From CAYLHS01 sp964594235 (GTDB lineage Bacteria > Actinomycetota > Acidimicrobiia > Spongiisociales > UBA4744): DNA of 64,000 bases. A program made the position numbers and the translations under genes. The notes under the pieces were generated by a model, which made no database searches, was not told the origin of the DNA, and was given only the letters and a program-made list of their open reading frames with translations. Below are positions 40,332 to 48,483 of this stretch, piece after piece. Position 1 is the first letter of the stretch, and every line of letters begins with the position of its first letter. Location of the stretch: the NCBI GenBank assembly GCA_964594235.1, contig CAZQMF010000002.1, forward strand, positions 1 through 64,000, in the 5' to 3' direction.

Positions 40332-41651
40332 CTACAGCGAGTACAAGCCGTCGAGGGTCTGAAGCACGATCTCGTGCAGGGTGCCGTCATCCGGCAGCGT
40401 TGTCATCATCCCGTACATCGCCGCCTGTCCGCTCGATGCCAGCTCGGGATGCGCTCGCACATCGTCGACGGCGCTCCGAAGATCGTCCAGGAACTCTTCC
40501 ACGATCCCTGCGTGGGCAGGTGTCACCATGAAGTGGAGCGACGCCGGCTTGATCTGCCGGTCGACATGCCACCCGCGAGCCTCCAACGCGTCCCCGACCG
40601 CGTAGGTGTCGACATCGACTCCCCGGAAAGCGAAGACGCTCAGTCTGGGGTCTCCGAGGATCTCCAAACCCTCCACCTTTCGGACTCCTTCGACAAGCCG
40701 CCGCGAGATGTCGAGGATCTGCTCGGTTATCGCCAGGTAGCCGTTCTGGCCGATCGCCTGCATAGCCGCCCACGCGGCCGCAATCGGCCCACCGGGGCGG
40801 GTGCCGGCCATCGACGGTGAGGCGTAGATTCCTCCCGGCCAGTCGCTGGTGACATGGAATTGAAACCTGCGGAGCTCAGGCGTTCGGTAGAGGATGGTGG
40901 ATGCCCCTTTGGCCCCGAACCCGTACTTGTGAACATCAGCAGACATCGACGTCACACCGGACGCACGGAAGTCCCACACGCCGAGTGAGACTCCGAGTTG
41001 TTCAGCCCACGGAACGAGGAAGCCGCCCAGGCAGGCATCGACGTGCATCCCGATGTCATGCGCGGCGGCGATCGACGCCAGCTCCTCGATCGGGTCGACC
41101 TGACCGAACGGGTAGTCGGGAGCCGAGCCGACCATGAGGATCGTGTTCGGGGTGATGGCTGCCTCCATCGCCCCCAGGTCGGCCCTCAGGTCATCTGCCA
41201 GGGGGACCCGCACCTGTCGCACCCCGAAGTAGGCGGCAGCCTTGTCGAACGCTGCGTGCGCGGTCACAGGCAACACCATCTCTGGTTCCGAGTTCCCCTT
41301 GGTCGCCGCCGCCCAGTCTCTGTACGTCTTCACGGTCGCGAGCAGGCTCTCCGTGCCACCGGAGGTCATTGTGCCGGCGACCTGAGCGTCCCCGTTGAGC
41401 ATCGTGGCGGTCATGCGAACCACCTCGGCCTCGAACCGACGCAACGCGGGAAACGCCATCGGGTTGAGTGCATTCTCGGAGAAGAACAGCCCGTGGGCGT
41501 CCTTCAGGAATGTCGTGTGGTCGTCGCCGGCGTGATAGACGAGACTCCACGTGCGACCGTCCTCCCAACTCGCTTCGGCCTCCGCGAGAGACTTCATCTC
41601 GCTCAGGATCTGGTCGTGTGGTCTGCCGACAGGCGGGATCTGGGTGTCCAT
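40332..41651 (-). CDS. Group II PLP decarboxylase / sphingosine-phosphate-lyase-like
   Basis: A 439-residue PLP enzyme. SGGTESLLATVKTYRDW, VTAHAAFDKAAAYFG, HVDACLGGFLVPW and the PLP lysine in SADVHKYGFGAKGAS follow the order of sphingosine-1-phosphate lyase and glutamate/tyrosine decarboxylases. The STILYRTPELRRFQF stretch and YASPSMAGTRPGG favour the S1P-lyase-like branch. Substrate unknown. ATG is leaderless with TACGCT 6 nt ahead; it diverges from sbcD and ends right against the DUF819 gene. Confidence 0.88.
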   Translation of the reverse strand: MDTQIPPVGRPHDQILSEMKSLAEAEASWEDGRTWSLVYHAGDDHTTFLKDAHGLFFSENALNPMAFPALRRFEAEVVRMTATMLNGDAQVAGTMTSGGTESLLATVKTYRDWAAATKGNSEPEMVLPVTAHAAFDKAAAYFGVRQVRVPLADDLRADLGAMEAAITPNTILMVGSAPDYPFGQVDPIEELASIAAAHDIGMHVDACLGGFLVPWAEQLGVSLGVWDFRASGVTSMSADVHKYGFGAKGASTILYRTPELRRFQFHVTSDWPGGIYASPSMAGTRPGGPIAAAWAAMQAIGQNGYLAITEQILDISRRLVEGVRKVEGLEILGDPRLSVFAFRGVDVDTYAVGDALEARGWHVDRQIKPASLHFMVTPAHAGIVEEFLDDLRSAVDDVRAHPELASSGQAAMYGMMTTLPDDGTLHEIVLQTLDGLYSL

Positions 41652-41657
41652 GACCGC

Positions 41658-41663
41658 AGCGTA
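41658..41663 (-). promoter_or_regulatory. Leaderless -10 (TACGCT) of the decarboxylase gene
   Basis: Minus-strand TACGCT, 6-nt spacer, ATG; no SD. Confidence 0.5.
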
Positions 41664-41701
41664 GCGACGACGGGTGACGCGGTTGCGTCCCTCGTCGTCG
41701 G

Positions 41702-41707
41702 TACCAT
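41702..41707 (+). promoter_or_regulatory. Leaderless -10 (TACCAT) of the sbcD-sbcC-nurA operon
   Basis: TACCAT, 7-nt spacer, GTG; no SD. It is the only clear promoter for the three coupled genes. Confidence 0.5.
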
Positions 41708-41714
41708 CGGCGCG

Positions 41715-42854
41715 GTGAAGATCCTGCACACAGCCGACTGGCACGTCGGCCGTGCCATCCGCGGTCGAAGTCGGGCGGACGAACACCGGGCGGTTCTCGA
41801 GGAGATCGCATCGATCGGCGCCAGGGAGGCTGTCGATCTGATCGCCGTCGCCGGCGACATCTTCGACGTGGTCGCGCCGACCGCGGAGTCCGAACAGATC
41901 GTCTACCGGGCGCTACTGCGATTTGCCGACATTGCACCCGTCGTGATGGTCGCAGGCAACCACGACAATCCGCGGCGCCTCGACGCGGTAGCGCCCCTTC
42001 TCGAACTCGGCCGGGTGCATGTGGTCGCGACACCGATGAAGCCGGACGAAGGCGGTGTCGTGAAGATCGAAACCAGTTCCGGGGAGGTCGCAAGAGTGGC
42101 GATGCTGCCGTTCGTCACGCAACGCGGCATCGTCTCGGCGTCCGCGCTCATGGACCTCGAGGCGTACGAGCATGGGGCGCTGTATGCCGAGCGGCTCACT
42201 GCGATCCTCGCGATGCTCACTGAAGGGATCACGACGGACGATGTCAACATCGTTGTCGCCCACGTGATGGTCGCCGAGGGCGTCCTCGGTGGGGGAGAAC
42301 GCAGCGCACACACGGTCTTCGACTACTGGGTGCCGGCGGGAGCGTTCGACGGCGCCCTCTCATACGTCGCCCTCGGGCATCTGCACCGGCCGCAGCAGAC
42401 CCCCGCCGCGGCTCCTGTGTGGTACGCAGGGTCACCACTTCAGCTCGACTTTGGGGAAACCGAGGATGAGAAAGCCGTGCTCGTCGTGGATGTTCAACCG
42501 GGACTGCCTGCCGCGGTCACTCAGGTGCCCCTCACGTCCGGGCGACGTTTGCAGCAGCTCCGAGGGAGCATCGAGTCGCTCGAACCCCTTGCCGGCACAA
42601 CCGGTGACGCGTACCTGAAGATCGTCCTCGAAGAGCCGGCGAGAGCGGGGCTCGCCGATCAGGTACGAGAACTGTTTCCCGAAGCCGTCGATGTCGTTCT
42701 CGCGGCACCCGAGGGTCGGCACCGCAGCACCCCTCGCGAAGCGCGATTGGGTCGTGTTCCGCACGAACTGTTCGTCGAGTACCTCGCCGAGGCCAACGCT
42801 TCCGATGAGCGAGTCGTAGTGTTGTTCGACGAGCTCCTGGAGGAGGCTCAGTGA
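41715..42854 (+). CDS. sbcD: SbcD (Mre11-like) nuclease subunit
   Basis: A 379-residue metallophosphoesterase that, with SbcC, cuts and trims DNA ends and hairpins. Metal-binding motifs appear in order: TADWHVGR, AGDIFD, AGNHDNP, VVAHVMV and LGHLHRPQ, followed by the C-terminal cap domain. An alternative upstream in-frame extension is antisense to the decarboxylase gene and lacks motifs. The stop codon overlaps the sbcC start (GTGA). Confidence 0.95.
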   Translation: MKILHTADWHVGRAIRGRSRADEHRAVLEEIASIGAREAVDLIAVAGDIFDVVAPTAESEQIVYRALLRFADIAPVVMVAGNHDNPRRLDAVAPLLELGRVHVVATPMKPDEGGVVKIETSSGEVARVAMLPFVTQRGIVSASALMDLEAYEHGALYAERLTAILAMLTEGITTDDVNIVVAHVMVAEGVLGGGERSAHTVFDYWVPAGAFDGALSYVALGHLHRPQQTPAAAPVWYAGSPLQLDFGETEDEKAVLVVDVQPGLPAAVTQVPLTSGRRLQQLRGSIESLEPLAGTTGDAYLKIVLEEPARAGLADQVRELFPEAVDVVLAAPEGRHRSTPREARLGRVPHELFVEYLAEANASDERVVVLFDELLEEAQ

Positions 42855-45202
42855 GGCCGGTCGAGCTCGAGATCGCGGGATTCACCGCATATCGGGACGA
42901 GACAACGATCGACTTTCGAAACGCCGACCTGTTCGCCCTCACCGGTCCGACCGGATCAGGCAAGTCCAGCATCGTCGACGCGATCGTGTTCGCTCTCTAC
43001 GGGTCCGTCCCGAGATATGGGGACCGGCGCGCCGTCGAGCCGGTCATCACGCTCGGCAAGAACGAAGCTCGCATCCAGTTCGACTTCACCGTCGGCGACG
43101 ATGCGTACCGTGTTGCCAGGGTCGTCCGACGCACCAAGGGCGGGGGCGCGACCACCGCCGAAGCACGCCTCGAACATGGCCGTGTCACGCTCGCATCCGG
43201 CGCAGACGAGGTCACCAAGAAGGTCGAGGAGCTTCTCGGACTTGCCTATGAGCACTTCATCAAGGCCGTCGTCCTTCCGCAGGGCGAGTTCGCTCGATTC
43301 CTCCATGACAAACCTCGTGAGCGACAGGAGCTGCTGCGAGAGCTCCTGGACCTCCGCGTCTACCGGCGCATCCGGGATCTCGCCAATGAACGCAAGTCGG
43401 TTGCAGATCGACTGCTCGCAGGGCACCAACGCGAGGTCGATCTGCTTGCCGAGAGGGCCGGTGGTGATGAGGACGCCGCTTCCCGTCGTGTATCCGAACT
43501 CGAGCGGCTCCGCGACACCATCGCCAGGATCCGCACGCAGGTGGCATCGATCGACGAACAACTGAAGGATGCGACGAAGCAGATCGCCGACGAAGAGGCA
43601 GCTATGTCGGCCCTGGCCATCCGGTCTCCGGACGGTCTCGACGAGCTGGTGGGTCGGATTTCCGATGCAGACACCGCGGTCGACAAAGCCAAGTCCGCCA
43701 TGGTGAAGGCGAGCGAGGCACTGAGCGCGCATGAGCAGTCGATCGCAGGGCTCCCGAACCCGGCGATACTCGAGTCTCAGATTGCGCAGCAACGATCCCT
43801 CGAGGACCTCCTTGGTCGGCACGAGCGCGCGACCGAACAGCTTGCCAAGTCGGCCGCGGACATCGAACAGAAGCGCCGGACTGCCGGCGCGGTCGCACAG
43901 GCACACTCGCAGACGGAGGAGGAACTCGAACGGCTCCGGCGCGCACACGCGGCGCACGAACTCGCTGCGAACGTCGTAGTCGGTGAGCCGTGCCCGGTGT
44001 GCGGAGTCCCCATCGCAGAGATCCCGAAGGTCGAACCGATCGCGGACGTGGAACGAGCCGTAGCCGACGTTGCTCGCCGAACAGCCGATCTCGATGCTGC
44101 ACGAAGGGCCCTGACCGAAGCTGAACTCGCCGGTGAGCGATCGAGGGCTACTGCGGACGAGATCTCCGCTCAGATCGGCGCGCTTCGAGCCGGCCTCGAT
44201 GGTGTCCCCGGTATCGACGAGCTGGCTCGAACCCTCGCTGCCACTGCGGCTGCACAGCAACGACTCGCCGAGCTGAAGGCAACTGCACTCACCTCAGCCA
44301 ACGAGCTCCGCGCCGCCGAACAGCGTCGGGAAGCGCTCACCGAAGCGCGGGCCGAGGCGCTTGCCAAATTCCACGGCGCACGAGATCGCGTCGCTCACCT
44401 GGAGCCACCACCGGTAGTGCCGGACGATCTTGCCATCGCATGGGCGGCATTGACCGAGTGGGCAGTCGCCCGCTCACAGGAGACGCACAAGCGGCTGGAA
44501 GGGCTCCGAGCCGACGCGAAGCAGCTCGTGGACGATAGATCCCGCCTCACCGAGGATCTCGACACGCACCTTGCCGGCATGGGCGCGGATCTCACGCCGG
44601 ATGAGGCCGTGTTCTCGGCCCGCAAAGACCTCGAAGGCATACGGGAGGCGAAACAGCGAACCAAGGAACTCGCAGCAGACATCACCGCCGAGAAGGACCG
44701 AAGTCACGTCGCCGCAGCACTCTCGCGACACCTGCACTCCAACCGGTTCGAGTCATGGATCCTCGAAGAGGCACTCATCGGACTGACCGTGGGTGCCAAT
44801 CAGCTGCTCGACGAGCTGTCTTCTGGCATCTACTCGCTCGAGATCGACAAGGCGGGTTTCACCGTCATCGACCATCGCAACGCCGATCAGCGACGCTCCG
44901 TCCGCACGCTGTCAGGAGGCGAGACGTTCCTCGTGTCCCTTGCCTTGGCACTCTCACTCTCTGAGGAGCTCACCAGGATGTCATCGCAGGGGAAGCTGGA
45001 GTCGATCCTTCTCGACGAGGGATTCGGCACCCTCGATCAAGAGACCCTGGACGTGGTGGCCTCGGTTGTCCAGCAGCTCGGCGCCAAAGGACTCACCGTT
45101 GGTCTCATCAGCCATGTGCCCGACCTCGCCGAGCAGGTACCGACCCGGTTCGTCGTCACCAAGGATGTCAGCGGGGCACACGTCGAACGGATCGACGCAT
45201 GA
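42851..45202 (+). CDS. sbcC: SbcC (Rad50-like) ATPase subunit, compact form
   Basis: A 783-residue SMC-type ATPase, short compared with the usual 1000 or more because the coiled coils are brief. Walker A GPTGSGKS is at about 32-39. A coiled coil follows, with the zinc hook CPVC at 381-384. The return coil leads to the signature LSGGE at about 687-691 and Walker B LDEGFGTLD at about 721-729. It pairs with SbcD to open and process DNA ends. Overlaps of 4 bp at both ends tie it to sbcD and the nurA-like gene. Confidence 0.95.
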   Translation: MRPVELEIAGFTAYRDETTIDFRNADLFALTGPTGSGKSSIVDAIVFALYGSVPRYGDRRAVEPVITLGKNEARIQFDFTVGDDAYRVARVVRRTKGGGATTAEARLEHGRVTLASGADEVTKKVEELLGLAYEHFIKAVVLPQGEFARFLHDKPRERQELLRELLDLRVYRRIRDLANERKSVADRLLAGHQREVDLLAERAGGDEDAASRRVSELERLRDTIARIRTQVASIDEQLKDATKQIADEEAAMSALAIRSPDGLDELVGRISDADTAVDKAKSAMVKASEALSAHEQSIAGLPNPAILESQIAQQRSLEDLLGRHERATEQLAKSAADIEQKRRTAGAVAQAHSQTEEELERLRRAHAAHELAANVVVGEPCPVCGVPIAEIPKVEPIADVERAVADVARRTADLDAARRALTEAELAGERSRATADEISAQIGALRAGLDGVPGIDELARTLAATAAAQQRLAELKATALTSANELRAAEQRREALTEARAEALAKFHGARDRVAHLEPPPVVPDDLAIAWAALTEWAVARSQETHKRLEGLRADAKQLVDDRSRLTEDLDTHLAGMGADLTPDEAVFSARKDLEGIREAKQRTKELAADITAEKDRSHVAAALSRHLHSNRFESWILEEALIGLTVGANQLLDELSSGIYSLEIDKAGFTVIDHRNADQRRSVRTLSGGETFLVSLALALSLSEELTRMSSQGKLESILLDEGFGTLDQETLDVVASVVQQLGAKGLTVGLISHVPDLAEQVPTRFVVTKDVSGAHVERIDA

Positions 45203-46101
45203 AGTTCTCCGTCGAACCGTGGGCGCCGGAGTACGGCACCCCCATGTCGCCCGACTTGGAAGAGACCACCACCGTTCCGGATGTGGACGTCGAGGTCCCG
45301 GCGGGGAAGTGGCACCCGATCAGCCCGAGCGTCACACCCGCCTCGACGATTCTGTTCGTCGATGGAGTTCGCCGAATCGATGCGAACGTCTGGATCGGCG
45401 ACGAACAGCCGGTACTCGGCATCTGCGCCACCTACGCCGCCGGGGCGGTCCGCTCAGACGGCGACGCGAAGCTCGTCGCTGCAGCGGTGCGGCGCGGGCT
45501 GTTCACCTCGTCGCCTCAAGCCGAAGCAGTCGATACTCGCCACGGACGGTACGAAGTTCGAGCGACAGCCGGTTCATCCACCGAGGACCTGTGGCTGGGG
45601 CTTCAGCAGCGGATGGGCGAACTGGAGCACGAGATCTCCTCCGAACATCTCGACGTCGAACTCGTCATCACCGATGGGCCGTTGAGGACGGGCCGGGAGC
45701 CGGGTGTCGTGGGCTACGTCAAGACACACCACGTGCAGTACCTCCCTCCTGCCCTGAACGGCGTGCTCGCCGCGCTGCGCCCCGGCGATCGAACGCCCCT
45801 GTTTCTGATGACCACGGCGTGGAGTCGCTACTCGTGGTACCTGCGGCTGCCAGGAGGCGGTAGCGGTCCTTTCGCGGGGGTGGTCCGGTGTGAGGCGTCG
45901 GCCGACCAGGATGTCGCGTCTGCACGAGCGCTCGCCGACCGCGTCGCCGCAACGCTGCCCCGGTTTGCCTCCGAACGCCACAAGGATCCGCGTGCCCCGC
46001 AGAACCTCTACCCGATCGGGGGCCTGGAGCGGGAGTTGCGCCGGAGGCTCGGAGACCAGCATCTGCTGTACCGGGCATTGCTGGTGGCGGCGGGCGCCTA
46101 G
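45199..46101 (+). CDS. nurA: NurA-domain nuclease
   Basis: A 300-residue protein with the NurA pattern: the catalytic Asp55 in ILFVDGVRRIDANVWIG, a second Asp159 in VELVITDGPL, then GYVKTHHVQYLP and the C-terminal helices. NurA is an RNase-H-like 5'-3' nuclease that works with HerA and Mre11-Rad50 in archaea to resect DNA ends. The ATG overlaps the sbcC stop (ATGA), so it is translated with SbcCD. The likely partner HerA is encoded 6 kb upstream. Confidence 0.78.
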   Translation: MKFSVEPWAPEYGTPMSPDLEETTTVPDVDVEVPAGKWHPISPSVTPASTILFVDGVRRIDANVWIGDEQPVLGICATYAAGAVRSDGDAKLVAAAVRRGLFTSSPQAEAVDTRHGRYEVRATAGSSTEDLWLGLQQRMGELEHEISSEHLDVELVITDGPLRTGREPGVVGYVKTHHVQYLPPALNGVLAALRPGDRTPLFLMTTAWSRYSWYLRLPGGGSGPFAGVVRCEASADQDVASARALADRVAATLPRFASERHKDPRAPQNLYPIGGLERELRRRLGDQHLLYRALLVAAGA

Positions 46102-46315
46102 GCGAGCTGCGCTCGCAGGTTGTCGGTTCTCAGTATTCGGTAGGGAGGCTCGCTGCGCTCGCCGTTCTCGGTTTTTGGTTCTGGGTTTTCTTTAGGACAC
46201 TCGCCGTGCGGCTTTGGTGTGATCCAGGCTGCGTTCTTACTGAAGTATTGATGACTGATGACTGATGACTGAAGACTGAAGACTCATGACTGAAGACTGA
46301 AGACTGAATACTGTC
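46102..46315. repeat. Composite heptamer element, longest copy
   Basis: A 228-bp gap between convergent genes holds no gene but this element: hairpin GCGAGC-TGC-GCTCGC (46102-46116); heptamers GGTTGTC, GGTTCTC, AGTATTC (46118-46138); a GCTCGC-rich stretch; a second GGTT block (46163-46190); a spacer with CTCGCC and GCGTTCTT; then ten ACTGATG/ACTGAAG-type heptamers (46239-46309, one extra base after the first). Confidence 0.85.
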
Positions 46316-46329
46316 GGCCGCAGGCTGAC

Positions 46330-47322
46330 TCACTCGCTTTTGGCTTCTCTCGTCATCAGAGCGAGGACGGCTTCCCGTGGACCGGCCCCGTCGTACAGCA
46401 CCCTGCCCACCTGTGTCGCGATCGGCATCTCGACTCCGTGGCGGTGGGCGAGGCTGAGCACCGCCCTGGTGGTCTTCACACCCTCGGCAATCATGTGCAT
46501 GTCGGCGATGATGTCGCCGATCGTCCGACCCCTACCCAGTTCCACGCCGACTGTGTGATTGCGGCTCCGGGTCGACACGCAGGTCGCGATCAGGTCCCCC
46601 ATGCCGGCGAGTCCCGCGAACGTCTCACGCGAGCCGCCCATCGCGACACCGAGTCGTGTCAGTTCGGCGAGTGCTCTCGTGATGAGCGATGCCAGAGAGT
46701 TGTCGCCGAACCCGAGACCCGACGACATGCCGGCAGCGATGGCGAGGACGTTCTTCAGCGCACCCGCCGTCTCACACCCGACGACGTCCCGATTGGTGTA
46801 CACACGAAACGTTGGACCCATGAACAGCCGCTGGAGTTCCTTGGCCTGGTCCATGTTCTCCATCGCGATGACGGTCGCGGTCGGCTGCCCCTCCATCACC
46901 TCGGATGCGAGGTTCGGACCTGTCATCACACCGACTCGCGAGGGATCGTGATCGAACAGGACGTCCATCGTCACTTGGGTCATTCGCAAGAGGCTGTCCT
47001 GCTCGATCCCTTTCGACAAACTGAGGATCGGTACCGATGAGTCGAGTCTGCCGGTGAGCCCTTCGATCACAGTTCGGTACCCGTGTGACGGGACGGCCAT
47101 CACGACCACGTCGGTTCTGTCGACTGCTTCGTCCAGATCACTGGTCGCGCGGAGACCATAAGGGAGGCGGTGACCTGAGAAGTAGTCGGGATTCTCCCCG
47201 GTGGTTCTGATCGCTTCTGCCAGCTCCGGGCGGCGGGCCCAGAGCACAGTGGGGTGGGTTCGGGCGCTGAGGGCCGCGACCGTGGTCCCCCACGAACCTG
47301 CTCCGATCACACTCACACGCAT
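46330..47322 (-). CDS. gpsA: Glycerol-3-phosphate dehydrogenase [NAD(P)+]
   Basis: A 330-residue enzyme that makes sn-glycerol-3-phosphate for phospholipid synthesis. VIGAGSWGTTVAAL is the NAD(P) loop, VVVMAVPSHGYR, SLSKGIEQ, TGPNLASEVMEG and ETAGALKNVLAIAAG (the catalytic Lys region) follow, then LAGMGDLIATCVSTRSRNHTVG. Length is normal. ATG is leaderless with TACGGT 8 nt ahead; upstream in-frame sequence is antisense to ychF. Confidence 0.96.
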   Translation of the reverse strand: MRVSVIGAGSWGTTVAALSARTHPTVLWARRPELAEAIRTTGENPDYFSGHRLPYGLRATSDLDEAVDRTDVVVMAVPSHGYRTVIEGLTGRLDSSVPILSLSKGIEQDSLLRMTQVTMDVLFDHDPSRVGVMTGPNLASEVMEGQPTATVIAMENMDQAKELQRLFMGPTFRVYTNRDVVGCETAGALKNVLAIAAGMSSGLGFGDNSLASLITRALAELTRLGVAMGGSRETFAGLAGMGDLIATCVSTRSRNHTVGVELGRGRTIGDIIADMHMIAEGVKTTRAVLSLAHRHGVEMPIATQVGRVLYDGAGPREAVLALMTREAKSE

Positions 47323-47330
47323 CTCGTCGT

Positions 47331-47336
47331 ACCGTA
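47331..47336 (-). promoter_or_regulatory. Leaderless -10 (TACGGT) of gpsA
   Basis: Minus-strand TACGGT, 8-nt spacer, ATG; no SD. Confidence 0.45.
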
Positions 47337-47397
47337 GTCCGCTCCGCCATCCCATCGTCGCCGGCGTCCGGCATTCCTCGTGCAGTCGATCGACCGG

Positions 47398-47403
47398 TAC
47401 AGT
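47398..47403 (+). promoter_or_regulatory. Leaderless -10 (TACAGT) of ychF
   Basis: TACAGT, 6-nt spacer, GTG; no SD. Confidence 0.5.
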
Positions 47404-47409
47404 TGTGCC

Positions 47410-48483
47410 GTGGCTCGACTCGGGATCATCGGCCTTCCCAACGTGGGCAAGACGGCGCTGTTCAACGCGATGACCGGCCTCGACGCGCCCACCGCCCCGC
47501 ACCCGTTCTCGACGACATCTCCGAACCTTGGGGTCGCATCCATCCCGGACGAACTGCTCGAGACCGCTGCCGAAGTGGAGCACTCGAAGAAGATCGTGCA
47601 CGCAAGCCTGGAACTCCTCGATCTTCCTGCCATGGCCGCCCACGGGGGAGGCTTGGGCACCCAGTTCCTCGGGAGACTCCGAGAGATGGACGGCCTGGTG
47701 ATGGTCGTGAGAGCGTTCACCGACGAGGAGGTTCCCTCCGACGAGTCCGGGACCGACCCGGCCGCACAGGCGGAAGAGCTCCTTCTCGAGTTGACGATGG
47801 CGGACGCGGACGTGTTCGAACGAAGGCGGCCGAAGATTGCCAAGGAAGCTTCTGCCGACCCGAAGAAGAAGCGGGCATCTGAGGCGATCTCCGAAGCGGC
47901 CGATCACCTCGCGCAGGGACGTCCACTCCGCGACCGGGAGTGGGAGGAACCGGATCTCGTCGCCTTCCGGGATCTTGCACCGCTCACGTTGGAGCCTGCG
48001 GTCTGGGTCGTGAACATCGACGAGGGTGAGGCGCGGCAGGAGGAGCTCGTCACGGCTGTCGCCGAGCTGGTGCCTCAAGGCGACTCTGTTGTTGCGCTGT
48101 CCGTGAAGATCGAAGCCGAGGTCGCCGCCATGGACGTCGACGATCGCCGGGATATCCTCGAAGGACTCGGTATGGGCGAGGGAGCGCTCGCCGAGATGGT
48201 GCGGGCCGCCTACGCGACGCTCGGACTGCTCACCTTCTACACCGTTGGACCGAAGGAGTCTCACGCGTGGACGGTTCGACGTGGAGCTACCGCTCCCGTT
48301 GCGGCAGGCAAGATTCACTCGGACCTGCAGCGAGGGTTCATCAGGGCCGAGGTGGCGACGATCCACCAGGTGATCGAGGCTGGAGGATGGGACGCCGCCA
48401 AGTCCCATGGGGAGGTCCGGGTCGAAGGTAAGGACTACGTCGTCCGGCAGGGGGACGTCCTGGTGGTGAGGTTCTCGGTGTGA
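47410..48483 (+). CDS. ychF: YchF/OLA1-type ribosome-binding ATPase
   Basis: A 357-residue Obg-family P-loop protein. G1 GLPNVGKTALFNAMTG is near the start, LELLDLPAMAAHGGGLGTQF is the switch II region and the C-terminal TGS/DUF933 part has LGLLTFYTVGPKESHAWTVR and DYVVRQGDVLVVRFSV. The usual G4 NxxE signature is present as VVNIDEGE. YchF hydrolyses ATP and associates with ribosomes. The stop overlaps the next gene by 4 bp. Confidence 0.94.
   Translation: MARLGIIGLPNVGKTALFNAMTGLDAPTAPHPFSTTSPNLGVASIPDELLETAAEVEHSKKIVHASLELLDLPAMAAHGGGLGTQFLGRLREMDGLVMVVRAFTDEEVPSDESGTDPAAQAEELLLELTMADADVFERRRPKIAKEASADPKKKRASEAISEAADHLAQGRPLRDREWEEPDLVAFRDLAPLTLEPAVWVVNIDEGEARQEELVTAVAELVPQGDSVVALSVKIEAEVAAMDVDDRRDILEGLGMGEGALAEMVRAAYATLGLLTFYTVGPKESHAWTVRRGATAPVAAGKIHSDLQRGFIRAEVATIHQVIEAGGWDAAKSHGEVRVEGKDYVVRQGDVLVVRFSV

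Noticed and set aside
42956..44260. Minus-strand open frame of 434 codons inside sbcC
   Set aside because: Antisense to an intact sbcC with all motifs; no start signal.
46239..46309. ACTGATG/ACTGAAG array as a CRISPR
   Set aside because: Units are 7 bp with no spacers, and no cas genes are nearby; it is a simple tandem repeat.
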